Shown: one piece after another, positions 1-8,899 of the stretch
Layout: each line of letters begins with the position of its first letter
Position numbering within the stretch: the first letter of the stretch is position 1
From: Pseudomonadota bacterium
GTDB taxonomy: Bacteria > Desulfobacterota > Syntrophobacteria > Syntrophobacterales > Syntrophobacteraceae
Assembly (NCBI GenBank): GCA_023416335.1
Contig: JAEZHY010000043.1
Location: 1 to 44,524 of the forward strand
Reading direction: 5' to 3'
DNA length: 44,524 bases
Program-made: the position numbers and the translations under genes
Notes under the pieces: generated by a model
Told to the model about the DNA's origin: nothing
Seen by the model: the letters and a program-made list of their open reading frames with translations, nothing else
Databases searched by the model: none

Positions 1-1
1 T

Positions 2-1792
2 GCCATAACCGCTCTGGAGAATGTCAATCGCCACAAGAACGGCATGGCGGTCGTTATCGAAACCAGCGGGGTGCCCATTTTGGACACGGACGGCCGGCTG
101 ATGGGCTACAGAGGAATAGACCGTGACATTACCGGGCGGAAGCAGTCGGAACGTGCGTTGAGGGAAATTCATGAGCAACTGGAGCGGAAGGTGGCCGAGA
201 GGACGGCCGAGTTGGTCCTGGCCAATTCCGACCTCCAGAAGGAAGTGGCCGAACACAAGAAAACCCAGCAGAGGTTGGAATCGGCGCATCAGCAGGTCCA
301 GGATATAATCGACTTTCTCCCTGATGCCACATTCGTGATCGACCACAATAAGAGGGTAATTTCCTGGAATCGCGCAATTGAAAAGATGACCGGAGTGAAG
401 AAGGAGGAAATCCTCGGGAAAGGTGACTATGCCTATGCTTTCCCATTCTATGGGAAACCGCGGACCATACTTGTCGATGCCATAATGGACGACGCTGCAG
501 ATATCGACGGACTTTATGACAACCTCGAAAGGAAAGGGAGATGCATCTGCGGCGATGTATTCATCCCGAACATCGATTTCGGCAATGGGGCCTATCTCTG
601 GGGAATTGCCGCCCCGCTCTTCGACTCCCACGGCAACGTGATCGGAGCAATCCAATCCATTCGCGACATAACGGACCGAAAACGCACGGAGCAGGCCTTG
701 AAGGAGAGCGAGGAACGATTCAGGACCATTTTTGAATCCGCCCAGGAATGTATCTTCATCAAGGACAAAAACCTCCGATTGACCCTTGTCAACCCTGCGA
801 TGTCCAAACTCCACGGCATGCCGGACGAGGTGCTTATCGGACGCACTGCAACGGAAATCTTCGGCAAGGAAACGGGGAAACTACTGGATGATGAGGATTT
901 CCGCGTGCTTGCCGGAGAGATCGTCCACACCGAACATTCCAAGATGATGAACGGGATCTCGAGGACCTTCGATGTGATCAAGGTCCCCATCTCGGGCAGC
1001 AAGGGTGAGATAAACGGAATATGCGGCATTTCGCGCGACGTCACGAAACGGAAGGAGGCCGAAAAAGGACTCATCCAATCGGAAGAGCAGCTCCGTTTTC
1101 TTTCATCAAAACTCATGAGAATCCAGGAAGAAGAGCGCAAGAAGGTGGCTCAGGAAGTCCATGACAGTCTGGGGCAATATCTGGTCGGGATCAAAATCAA
1201 TATTGAAAATCTCATTCGATCCGGGAATACAGACCAGGAGATCCAGTCAGAGAAATTGAAAGGCATTCTGCCCATTATTCAAAGTGCCCTGGCGGAAGTA
1301 CGGCGCATTTATACCGGACTGAGGCCATCGACCCTGGACAATCTTGGGATCATCTCCACGATTCATTGGCTTTGCGACGAATTCCAGAAAACCCACTCCA
1401 GCCTGCAGGTCGAAAAATGGATTGAAATCAAGCGGGAAGCAATCCCGGAGCACCTGAGCATCGTGATCTTCCGGATCATTCAGGAAGCCCTTAACAATGC
1501 AGCCAAATACAGCGATGCCCGTGTCATCTATCTCTCACTTCTGAAGCAGGGAAATAGGATAGAATTGACAATAGAAGACGACGGCGTTGGTTTCGACCCG
1601 GATGAAGCGCTGAGCAGGAATACTCATGAAAGAGGGCTTGGCCTGACCAGCATGAGGGAGAGAACGGAAATGTCAGGCGGCTCTTTCTTTCTCGAATCCA
1701 TTTTGGGAAAGGGAACCATAATCAGATCGACCTGGCCTGGCGAAGAGCAACCCGGACTTAAGCCCCAGCTCGGGAAAAATTTCTGCTCCTAA
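2..1792 (+). CDS. PAS-domain sensor histidine kinase, NarX/LuxR-partner type (5' partial)
   Basis: The frame is open to the left edge, so the gene starts outside the window; the Met at 44 lies inside a PAS/PAC domain and is unlikely to be the start. Counting from that Met: the end of a PAS domain (to about 32), a charged coiled coil (about 35-85), a PAS domain (about 85-215), another PAS domain (about 222-345), a HisKA_3 dimerisation domain with phospho-acceptor His373 in EVHDSLGQ, and a HATPase domain with an N-box (EALNNAAKYS, near 480) and a G-box (DDGVGFD, near 512). HisKA_3 kinases normally phosphorylate LuxR-type response regulators; none is adjacent downstream. No membrane segment is visible in this part, so sensing may be cytoplasmic. 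The signal is unknown. Confidence 0.9.
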   Translation, partial: AITALENVNRHKNGMAVVIETSGVPILDTDGRLMGYRGIDRDITGRKQSERALREIHEQLERKVAERTAELVLANSDLQKEVAEHKKTQQRLESAHQQVQDIIDFLPDATFVIDHNKRVISWNRAIEKMTGVKKEEILGKGDYAYAFPFYGKPRTILVDAIMDDAADIDGLYDNLERKGRCICGDVFIPNIDFGNGAYLWGIAAPLFDSHGNVIGAIQSIRDITDRKRTEQALKESEERFRTIFESAQECIFIKDKNLRLTLVNPAMSKLHGMPDEVLIGRTATEIFGKETGKLLDDEDFRVLAGEIVHTEHSKMMNGISRTFDVIKVPISGSKGEINGICGISRDVTKRKEAEKGLIQSEEQLRFLSSKLMRIQEEERKKVAQEVHDSLGQYLVGIKINIENLIRSGNTDQEIQSEKLKGILPIIQSALAEVRRIYTGLRPSTLDNLGIISTIHWLCDEFQKTHSSLQVEKWIEIKREAIPEHLSIVIFRIIQEALNNAAKYSDARVIYLSLLKQGNRIELTIEDDGVGFDPDEALSRNTHERGLGLTSMRERTEMSGGSFFLESILGKGTIIRSTWPGEEQPGLKPQLGKNFCS

Positions 1793-2474
1793 TAGTCCAT
1801 CGGCGCTCGCCGCCAATTGGTCCCGGATTGAAAAGACATATACATTTTCGATCTTAGACAGATGCTTTTCCGTTTGGCCTCCAGCGCTCGCGCGTCTGGA
1901 TTCAAAAATCCGGGCTTCCACCCGCAATCAAAAGTTATGGCACGGTTTTCCGACCGCGCCATTTACGTTTCCAGGCCGGCACGGTCAGGAAACCGTGCCT
2001 CAACGCATCGGAAATGGAAGTTTAGTTTTCGTTCAAACCGTGCGGGCCCCGCCGTATTCTCGCCTGTCAATGAATTATCCCACCGGACAATCATCGACCT
2101 ATGGTCTGACAAAGCCACAGCACGCTAGATCGGCTTCCGACCGCGAAACAGGGCGACGATTTGGATGCTGGGACGGCAATATCCGATCTCAAAGCATTTT
2201 CTGTTCTCTTTTGTGAGAAACTTCGGCGTATTCCGGTCCGAAAAGTCACGGCATAAAAATTGCTTACTACATCCGTGATATTGAAGGCACAATTCTCCCA
2301 GAGGCGCGATGCCATCGCGCGTCGGACTTTGTCCCACTTTCTACCCTATCCCAATCCGGTCTCCTTACAGGTACAACGATCGGAGCCTACCAGGAAATCA
2401 GCATCGGAATCAAACCGGGACCGGCCCATCAGTAGAAAGTCATCAGAAAAACCAGTTAAGCAAGGAGGAAAGGA
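1793..2474. other. Non-coding interval between kinase and secreted protein
   Basis: No credible gene is visible in these 682 bases; the short ORFs lack a ribosome binding site and protein-like composition. It holds a palindrome pair (1939-1999) followed at about 2013-2046 by a motif containing TTTTCGTTCAAACCG, which recurs elsewhere in the window near the same kind of palindrome. The last bases hold the Shine-Dalgarno sequence AAGGAGGAAAGG of the next gene. Confidence 0.6.
1939..1999. repeat. Family A palindromes, inverted pair
   Basis: Two near-palindromes of 22 bases (1939-1960 and 1978-1999) share arms GGCACGGT and ACCGNGCC around a short AT-containing centre. The second is close to the reverse complement of the first. 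The same element occurs at 4617, 18173, 18235, 27093 and 34899, always outside genes. Confidence 0.8.
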
Positions 2475-3704
2475 ATGAAAACGTCGGCTATTGTGTTGTC
2501 GGTCTTTTTGGCATTGCTCGGCTGCGCCGCAGGCCCGGCATGGGCTGCCCAGAATTGCGCTAGCCCTACTCAGAAGGGCAGCCTGCTCATCTTTCCGAAA
2601 ATAGATGTCCGGATGATGACATACGGTGAAACGTGTGCGCAGCGGGACACCATTGTGCGGATTTCAAACGACTCCGGGACCCCGGTAACGGTGTCCTGTT
2701 TCTGGGTCAATTCCGAGTTGGACAAAACGGGCTTCACCTTCATTCTCCCGGGCAATGTCAGCGGATGGTTTCGCGCAAGCGACGGACTTGCATCCTTCCG
2801 GCTCTATAACGAGGTTGCATCCTTCCCTGTGCCGTTTCAGATCAATCCAATCACCAAGAGGTTTTATCCCTCTACCGGCGAACTGAAGTGCTTTGCGGTA
2901 GATGCGGATTCAGGCATCCCGATCTCTTTCAACCATCTGTTCGGGTCGGCAGAAGTGGTGGAAGGGGAAAGCGGATTCATCATCTACGGGTATCCTTCCT
3001 GGAATTTCACGGCCCGGAACGTTCCGCTGGGATACCCGGTGGGCCAGCCGGGTGTACTGCCTCTGTCCGGAAATAACGGCGACTATGATGCATGTCCGTC
3101 TTACCTGACAACGGAATTCCAGCCCACGGGCCTTGGCGGTCCGGGAACAGAGATAACATTGATCCCCTGCAAGGAGGATTTTCGCCAGGATGGAGGATTT
3201 CTGGTCACAAAGGCTTTGTTCGATATTTTCGATATGAATGGAAACAAGGTCGGGAATGCGTGGAAGTGCGTGAATACCTTCTTTGACGACTACCTCCAGA
3301 ATATTTCGCCGGCGGTAGACCCCTGGACCGGATTCCTGGTCGGTGCGTACGGGGGACCAAATTTCAATCTTCTCGGCTGTGGCCAGGACAATGGACGTCT
3401 GCGGGTTTCAGCCGTAGCGAGTACGGTCTGCGAGAGTCCCTATTACTTCAATTTCTGGCGAGACATGGTGCCGTCCGGTACTGCCCCTTCGGGAATCCCC
3501 GGCTCCGCGTCTGCATACTACACTGCCCTTGGGATGGGTCCAACAGGGTCGAGCACAAACACCTCATTTCTCGGGGTCGTGGTCAAACATGGCTCCCATG
3601 GAGGCCTGTTCTCCAAACTCCCGGCAGGCGCGGGAATCGACCCGACCGGGAAGATCATCTACGATCCATTCGTGGGTCCGATCACACCGGAGTCACTGAA
3701 GTAA
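2475..3704 (+). CDS. Secreted protein of unknown function
   Basis: The ATG at 2475 follows a very strong Shine-Dalgarno sequence (AAGGAGG, 2460-2466). The product of 409 residues starts with a classical signal peptide (MKTSAIVLSVFLALLG, then small residues); cleavage after AWA near residue 24 fits, and Cys17 in LLGC could instead act as a lipobox. The mature part is rich in Gly, Pro, Asn and aromatic residues, has about ten cysteines and no further membrane segment, so it is probably a periplasmic or outer-surface beta-rich protein. I do not recognise a catalytic motif and assign no function. It is a single-gene unit closed by a hairpin at 3770-3800. Confidence 0.8.
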   Translation: MKTSAIVLSVFLALLGCAAGPAWAAQNCASPTQKGSLLIFPKIDVRMMTYGETCAQRDTIVRISNDSGTPVTVSCFWVNSELDKTGFTFILPGNVSGWFRASDGLASFRLYNEVASFPVPFQINPITKRFYPSTGELKCFAVDADSGIPISFNHLFGSAEVVEGESGFIIYGYPSWNFTARNVPLGYPVGQPGVLPLSGNNGDYDACPSYLTTEFQPTGLGGPGTEITLIPCKEDFRQDGGFLVTKALFDIFDMNGNKVGNAWKCVNTFFDDYLQNISPAVDPWTGFLVGAYGGPNFNLLGCGQDNGRLRVSAVASTVCESPYYFNFWRDMVPSGTAPSGIPGSASAYYTALGMGPTGSSTNTSFLGVVVKHGSHGGLFSKLPAGAGIDPTGKIIYDPFVGPITPESLK

Positions 3705-3769
3705 GACGTGCGTCGCCATCCGTCCGCCTGGTGGCCTCACGTGCGGACCGGAGCATGATAGCCGCTTTG

Positions 3770-3800
3770 CCGGCTGCCCGAGTTTAAAGAGGGCAGCCGG
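3770..3800 (+). terminator. Hairpin after secreted-protein gene
   Basis: A perfect 10-bp stem, CCGGCTGCCC with GGGCAGCCGG, encloses an 11-base loop. It begins about 65 bases after the stop codon. No T-tract follows, so it may act as a weak terminator or as 3'-end protection. Confidence 0.5.
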
Positions 3801-3891
3801 GCAGGCGGCCATCATTTACAGACATGGATTATATCTCGAAGCGACTCTGAATACGGTCACCCTGCCCTTGCCCGATATGCACGGATTCGGC

Positions 3892-4212
3892 TCAGGCGCT
3901 GTCATCCTCTTTGGGCAACTCTCGCGGATCTTCTTCATCATCAAATCCATTATCACCCGGGTCGTTCTCTGTGGACTCGTCATGATTCCGCAGATAGTCG
4001 TCCCAGTTCACTTCCGGTTCGCTTTGGACGTTTTCCCCACCCCCGGCTCCCTGTGGTCCCTGTAACGCGGGTCCCATCATTCCGCTCCTCGCGTTTTCCG
4101 AAGAGACCCTGGCTTCCGGCACCCCGGAATCCATCGCTACAAGGGCGTAGATCTGGTAGCCGAGGAAAAGCGCGGCGAGGATAAGGATAATGAACCCGAT
4201 TTTCTTGCTCAT
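3892..4212 (-). CDS. Small membrane-anchored acidic protein
   Basis: The product has 106 residues, with ATG at 4212 preceded by GGAGG at suitable spacing. Residues 1-27 form one transmembrane helix or uncleaved signal (KKIGFIILILAALFLGYQIYALVA). The remainder is Gly/Pro-rich and then strongly acidic (many Asp and Glu), so it is probably a disordered periplasmic tail. It could be a linker or stalk, or part of a membrane complex, but no family is recognised. It stands alone between an oppositely oriented secreted-protein gene and a repeat-bearing spacer. Confidence 0.7.
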   Translation of the reverse strand: MSKKIGFIILILAALFLGYQIYALVAMDSGVPEARVSSENARSGMMGPALQGPQGAGGGENVQSEPEVNWDDYLRNHDESTENDPGDNGFDDEEDPRELPKEDDSA

Positions 4213-4505
4213 TTGGTGCCTCCAGACTGAAAATGCTTTTTTGACAATATCTAGATCAGGCAGGTTTTTGGGAAGATGGGTTCCGGTCGGGGAAAATGAA
4301 ATGGGGGATATCCGGTATTCTGTTCCTGAATTCTACGTCCCGGTTAAGCTACTGAAATTGCGGAAGATTTGTCCATGAAGGCAAATCCGCTATCTGAAAA
4401 TGTTCATTTTCTTCCTACATACTTCCACAGGAACCGAGTATTGATATAAGGGCTGTATGGGGCGAGAGTGTCGATTCAACTCTTACGATGAGGGCCGCGT
4501 CCTCG

Positions 4506-4540
4506 CGTCATTCCGGCGGGCATTTTGAGCCGGAATCCAG
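4506..4540. repeat. Family C palindromic element, single copy
   Basis: CGTCATTCCGGC is followed by a short loop and then GCCGGAATCCAG. The same arms recur as an inverted pair at 7733-7835. The form is REP-like. Confidence 0.7.
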
Positions 4541-4616
4541 CGTAGCCGCCAGGTTCCGGGATCCGGTTCAAACGAGAATGGAACTCCCGTTCCAGTTATG
4601 TTCAGGCTTACGTTCC

Positions 4617-4638
4617 GGCACGGTTTTCCGACCGTGCC
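4617..4638. repeat. Family A palindrome
   Basis: This is a perfect copy with arms GGCACGGT and ACCGTGCC. A degenerate half copy (GTCGGGAAACCGTGCC) follows at about 4664-4679. The reversed family B motif lies about 50 bases to the left, giving the same composite order as at 1939-2046 but on the opposite strand. Confidence 0.8.
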
Positions 4639-4730
4639 GGAACGGGATCCTGAAAATGTCGCAGTCGGGAAACCGTGCCGTAACCCGATTCTGGATTGAA
4701 ATTTCATAAGAATCGTTTGGAACCGGAAAT

Positions 4731-6029
4731 CTAAAGCATCTTCCCTCCCAGTTCGGCAACTTTGGAGCGCTCCCCTTTCACCAGGGTGATGTGTCCGGAG
4801 ATCTCTTCGCCTTTCATCCGCTCAACCAGGTAGGAAAGTCCGTTGCTGCTGGCATCCAGGTAAGGATTGTCGATCTGTTCCGGATCGCCGGTAAGCACAA
4901 TCTTGGTATCCTCCCCCACGCGCGTGATAAGCGTTTTGATCATATGCGGCGAGAGGTTCTGCGCCTCATCGCATATAATGAACTGCCGGGGAATGCTGCG
5001 CCCGCGGATGTAGGTCAGCGCCTCAAGGTCGAGCACTCCCTTGCGGATTATATCCTGGAGCGTCTCGTGGGGTTCCGAGCAATTTCGGAAAAGGAACTCC
5101 AGGTTGTCGTAGATGGGCTGCATCCAGGGACGGAGCTTCTCTTCCTTGGTTCCCGGCAGGAAGCCGATATCGTCCCCCATGGGAATGACCGGACGGGTAA
5201 TCAGGAGCCTGCTGTATGCGTTCTCCTCGAGTACCTTTTCGAGTCCGACAGCCAGGGCGAGCAGGGTTTTCCCGGTGCCCGCTCGTCCTACAAGAGTGAC
5301 CACCTTGATCTGGTCGTTCAGGAGAAGTTCCAGAGCGAACTTCTGTTCCTTGTTCAACGCCCGGATGCCCCAGGCAGCTGCTTCAGAATAGGTCAGGTGG
5401 CAGAGCATCCCCTGGCAGTAGCGCGCCAGAGCCGACTGGGAATGATTTTCCTGTGACTTGAGAAGGAAAAACTGGTTAGGCACTCCCGCATGGGATGAAT
5501 TGGCGAGTTTGCCTTCCTTGTAGAACTTGTCCAATTCCTGCGCCGGCAGGAAGATCTCGCCGAGGCCGGTATAGAGCTGGTCGTAGTCGACTTTATCGTT
5601 GTAGAAATCTTCCGCCCGGATGCCGAGCACGTCGGCCTTGATCCGCAGATTCAGGTCTTTTGTAACAAGGATCACGCGATCCTGCCCGGAAAGGTTGAGA
5701 TTGTAGGCAACGGCAAGAATGCGGTTGTCGTATTTTTCCGGGTCGAGCCCCTGTGGAAAATCCTGACTTCCCGAATGGTTCAGCTCAATGGTCAACCGAC
5801 CGCCTTTGGGCAGGTCCACCCCTTCGGAGAGCCTGTTCGCAGCACGCAATGCATCGAGTTCTCTTGAAACCACACGAGCGTTTCGACCGATTTCGTCCTG
5901 TCTCTTTTTCTGGTTGTCGATTTCCTCAATCACGGCAAAGGGAATTACGACGTTGTTGTCTTCAAAGGCAAAAATGGAATCGGGGTTATGGAGCAGAACA
6001 TTCGTGTCGAGTACATACGTCTTGCGCAT
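4731..6029 (-). CDS. PIN domain-PhoH family ATPase (PhoH2-like)
   Basis: A 432-residue protein combines an N-terminal PIN nuclease-like domain (MRKTYVLDTNVLLHNP, metal-ligand candidate Asp8, then EEID further in) with a PhoH-type P-loop ATPase. The Walker A motif is GRAGTGKT with Lys254, Walker B is FIICDEAQN, and TGDPEQID is a sensor-like motif. Proteins with this domain order are described as PhoH2, RNA helicase/ribonuclease-like enzymes sometimes paired with a small antitoxin. No small partner gene is adjacent, so a stand-alone RNA-metabolism role is more likely. The start at 6029 is chosen because GGGAGG lies 6 bases upstream; a TTG one codon earlier has poorer spacing. The gene is monocistronic. 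Confidence 0.9.
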   Translation of the reverse strand: MRKTYVLDTNVLLHNPDSIFAFEDNNVVIPFAVIEEIDNQKKRQDEIGRNARVVSRELDALRAANRLSEGVDLPKGGRLTIELNHSGSQDFPQGLDPEKYDNRILAVAYNLNLSGQDRVILVTKDLNLRIKADVLGIRAEDFYNDKVDYDQLYTGLGEIFLPAQELDKFYKEGKLANSSHAGVPNQFFLLKSQENHSQSALARYCQGMLCHLTYSEAAAWGIRALNKEQKFALELLLNDQIKVVTLVGRAGTGKTLLALAVGLEKVLEENAYSRLLITRPVIPMGDDIGFLPGTKEEKLRPWMQPIYDNLEFLFRNCSEPHETLQDIIRKGVLDLEALTYIRGRSIPRQFIICDEAQNLSPHMIKTLITRVGEDTKIVLTGDPEQIDNPYLDASSNGLSYLVERMKGEEISGHITLVKGERSKVAELGGKML

Positions 6030-6411
6030 CAAAAGCCTCCCGGCCGGTTTCGTGTTCTATTGCAGGCGATCGTTCTCCCGTCACAATTCCGCTTCGCCGG
6101 ATACGGGCACAATCCGGAGACGAGGCGCGGGGGATCGGCATAATAATCAGAAACGACAAATGTCTGAAGGTATTTTGAGAGAAGAACGAAGCGCTGTATG
6201 CACGCTATTCTCCTTGGAACGGAGTCTAACCCAAGAGCTCCATTACTGGAAAGCGCAAATTGGAACACACTGATTTTGCTTCTAAAAATCCGGATAAGTC
6301 TTATGCTTGGATAGCGAGTTTCCGAAAAATCGCCTCAGTTTCCTTTGGGCGCAATATGGTATAGTACGACTTTCGATCAGGCAGGGAAACCCAACCGACG
6401 TGGAGACGGAA
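6030..6411. other. Divergent promoter region, phoH-like / amidohydrolase
   Basis: I see no gene in these 382 bases. A TATAGT hexamer at 6360-6365 is the best minus-10 candidate for the plus-strand amidohydrolase gene, but its minus-35 region is weak. The ribosome binding site of the PhoH-like gene sits at the left edge. Confidence 0.4.
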
Positions 6412-7602
6412 GTGCGCGAGAAGCTTTTCTATGCAGGCTGGTTGATAGACGGGACGGGGATTCCGGCCTCACGGCACGCACTCCTGAACGTGCGGGACGG
6501 CCGACTTTCGGCACTGGATACAGTGCAAAAATCCGAACTGTCGGACGCAGGCATCGAGTACGTCGATTTTTCCCGGTGCACCATACTGCCCGGACTGGTC
6601 GACTGCCATGCTCATCTCACCATGTCGGGCAAGACGGACCGGATGCTGCGCGAAGAACAACTCGAATATTCCTTCGAGCAAAACGCACCGATTATTTCCA
6701 ACAGGCTCGAAAAATACCTTTCCTGCGGCGTAATGGCTGTAAGGAATGCCGGCGATCCGGGTGCCCACGCACTCGGTTACATGAAACAGGGCGGCTGCAA
6801 GCCTGCGGGATATCCCATTTTGAGATGTGCCGGAAGGGGATGGCGCGCCCCGGGACGTTACGGAAAGCTCGTCGGCGACTCTCCGGAACCGGGCTCCACC
6901 CTCGCTGAAGGAATCCGGAGGCACTCGGCGGAAGCACATCACATCAAGATCATCAACTCCGGGCTGAACAGTTTGACGGAGTTCGGAAAAGAGACCCCGC
7001 CGCAATTCGAAGCGAAAGAGCTGCAGGCTGCCGCTAACCTCGCAAGAACGCGGGGACAGAAGATCATGGTCCACGCAAACGGAAAACTACCGGTGCGGCT
7101 GTCCGTCGAAGCTGGATGCGATTCCATCGAGCACGGCTTCTTCATGGGAGAAGAGAATTTACAGCTCATGGCAGACAGGGAGGTCTTCTGGGTACCGACG
7201 GCATTCACGATGAAAGCTCTGCAAACGCATCTCCCGCCAGGAACCAGGGAGGCGGAAATTGCATTCAGAAACCTCGAACACCAACTCGCCCAGATAAGCC
7301 GAGCGCGCCATTTAGGCGTTCCCATCGCTCTTGGAACCGATGCAGGAGGTTTCGGGGTCCGCCATGGGGTCTCCCTGGTCGAGGAGTTTCAGCTCATCAT
7401 GCGGGCCGGGTTTACAGTGGAAGAAGCCGTCTGCTGCGCGACGCTCAATGGAGCGCGCCTGCTCGGACTGGACCACGTCCTCGGACGTCTCCGTCCGGGA
7501 ATGCCGGCAAATTTCCTTGTCGTCGAGGGGCCCCCGTCCATGATCGCGGAATCGCTTCGAAGGGTGAAAGCGGTTTACATAAACGGGGAGAGGATGGTGT
7601 AA
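6412..7602 (+). CDS. Metal-dependent amidohydrolase (imidazolonepropionase/prolidase-like)
   Basis: The protein is a TIM-barrel amidohydrolase. From GTG 6412 it is 396 residues long and shows all expected metal-site elements: HAH (His66, His68) after the PGLVDC strand, Lys179 in HHIKIINSG as the likely carbamylated lysine, His221 in MVHANG, His241 in SIEHG, and Asp310 in LGTDAGG. It resembles the cytosolic Met_dep_hydrolase_A group, which includes Xaa-Pro and cyclic amide hydrolases; the substrate cannot be deduced. The start is uncertain: GTG 6412 has GGAG six bases upstream, GTG 6400 and TTG 6307 are also in frame, and homology begins at FYAGWLIDGTG. No signal peptide is seen. The gene stands alone. 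Confidence 0.85.
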   Translation: MREKLFYAGWLIDGTGIPASRHALLNVRDGRLSALDTVQKSELSDAGIEYVDFSRCTILPGLVDCHAHLTMSGKTDRMLREEQLEYSFEQNAPIISNRLEKYLSCGVMAVRNAGDPGAHALGYMKQGGCKPAGYPILRCAGRGWRAPGRYGKLVGDSPEPGSTLAEGIRRHSAEAHHIKIINSGLNSLTEFGKETPPQFEAKELQAAANLARTRGQKIMVHANGKLPVRLSVEAGCDSIEHGFFMGEENLQLMADREVFWVPTAFTMKALQTHLPPGTREAEIAFRNLEHQLAQISRARHLGVPIALGTDAGGFGVRHGVSLVEEFQLIMRAGFTVEEAVCCATLNGARLLGLDHVLGRLRPGMPANFLVVEGPPSMIAESLRRVKAVYINGERMV

Positions 7603-7732
7603 GTTTTACCCCGAACCTATTATGGTTGTTTACCGGATATCAATCACGCCCGCTAGTTCCCGATCTCCGGGTGCTGTTGCACAAATAGAGACAAACCTTT
7701 TTCCCGGGCATTTTACGACCAAGAACCCATCC

Positions 7733-7835
7733 CGTCATCCCGGCAGATTTTTGAGCCGGGATCCAGGGTTTTTGGGTCTCGAATTCACGATTAATCCGCC
7801 CCCAAGCCTGGATTCCGGCTTTCGCCGGAATGACG
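7733..7835. repeat. Family C inverted pair (REP/BIME-like)
   Basis: The left element 7733-7767 (CGTCATCCCGGC, loop, GCCGGGATCCAGG) faces a reversed element 7807-7835 (CCTGGATTCCGGC, loop, GCCGGAATGACG). Together they can fold into one long hairpin or two short ones. They fill much of the 355-base space between the amidohydrolase and prenyltransferase genes, which converge here. A half copy of family D (GTGCCCACCCTAC) lies near 7901. No gene is visible in the space. Confidence 0.75.
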
Positions 7836-7957
7836 CCACTGGGCTCTGCGAGGCATTCGAGGCTGCCGCGATGATTTGGGCAACAGTCCCTCTAGTGCTG
7901 TGCCCACCCTACCCGGCTCACCGTTCACCTATTCGAGATGATACTGCTCACGTTCTT

Positions 7958-8893
7958 CTAGAAAATGGCACTGACAAGAATTGTGACAAACATTGTCAGA
8001 GGGTAGTAGCTTGCCTTGTTGAAAAGGGCCGCCGCGACTTCGGGAGTCCTGTTCCCGAAAAAGCGGTATGCCGGGACGAGCAGAAGAATTATTCCGGCAG
8101 GAATTGCTCCGGCAAAGTAGACGGCATTCAACCGGGCCGGAGTGAGCCAGTAAAGCGCGATACTGGCGAGAACGGCTATCGATAATGAGTACAGGATGAT
8201 TCTTGCGGACCCGTCCGCGCCGAACCTGATCGGAATGGTATCGGCATTCAGGCGCTTGTCGTCATCCGCGTCGCTCAGATCGTTCGGGACGTTTTGCCCC
8301 CCGACTTCCCAAAAGAAAAACCAGAGGAAGAATCCTATCAAAAACGAGGCGGAAGGATTTGGGACAACCGCGTAAATAGCTGCCAGGCCCCCGGCTGTTT
8401 TGACTCCGCCGCTCACGACCACACGCAGCCAGCTCACCCGGAGCATGAGGCAATAGACGGCTTCGGCGATACATCCCAGAACGAATATGACCGCGCAGGC
8501 AGGGTTCAGCACGTAGGCTCCGCACAGGGCCAACGTCCCCCAGGCGACCGTCCAGGCGAGGCCTTCCCTCAGACTCAACAGGCCCTGGGCAATGGGATGG
8601 CGCGCATAAACGGCATCGAGGTCTCCGGCCGCGCATTTCAGACCGCACTCCCGAATCTTCTGCCTGTCCGTCTTGAGATCGACTACGTCATTGAGCGCAT
8701 AAACAGCCGTGTAGCCCGCGAAAGCGGTCAAAACACCGATGACGATCACCTGCAAAGACGGAATCGTGCCCAGCCAAAGCAGGGCGGCAAGAGCCGGCGT
8801 AGCCATGTCGAGCAGCCCGTGCGGAGTGCGGGAAAGGGCAAGAAAAAGTTTGATGCGCGGCGGAATTGCGATCCCTGAGGTGTTGATGGTCAT
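7958..8893 (-). CDS. UbiA-family prenyltransferase
   Basis: This 311-residue integral membrane protein has about eight to nine hydrophobic helices. It carries the two Asp-rich motifs of the UbiA superfamily: N68-D69-x2-D72-x3-D76 (NDVVDLKTD) and D205-x2-D208 with D210-D212 (DLSDADDDKRLN). These bind the Mg-diphosphate of a prenyl donor. Family members prenylate quinone head groups (UbiA, MenA), haem (CyoE) or chlorophyllide. The exact acceptor is not evident, but the position six bases after fumC, at the end of a TCA/succinate dehydrogenase cluster, suggests a menaquinone-related role or another quinone acceptor. ATG 8893 is followed by a basic, then hydrophobic N-terminus. The last gene of the cluster. 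Confidence 0.85.
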   Translation of the reverse strand: MTINTSGIAIPPRIKLFLALSRTPHGLLDMATPALAALLWLGTIPSLQVIVIGVLTAFAGYTAVYALNDVVDLKTDRQKIRECGLKCAAGDLDAVYARHPIAQGLLSLREGLAWTVAWGTLALCGAYVLNPACAVIFVLGCIAEAVYCLMLRVSWLRVVVSGGVKTAGGLAAIYAVVPNPSASFLIGFFLWFFFWEVGGQNVPNDLSDADDDKRLNADTIPIRFGADGSARIILYSLSIAVLASIALYWLTPARLNAVYFAGAIPAGIILLLVPAYRFFGNRTPEVAAALFNKASYYPLTMFVTILVSAIF

Positions 8894-8899
8894 CTTTTC

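Larger units (their letters stand above)
4213..4730. other. Non-coding interval with repeats
   Basis: No gene is visible in these 518 bases. The part next to 4212 carries the ribosome binding site of the small acidic-protein gene and presumably its promoter. The part near 4500-4680 holds a family C element (4506-4540), a reversed copy of the family B motif (about 4560-4580, GGTTCAAACGAGAA) and a family A palindrome (4617-4638) with a decayed half copy ending near 4679. Confidence 0.6.
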
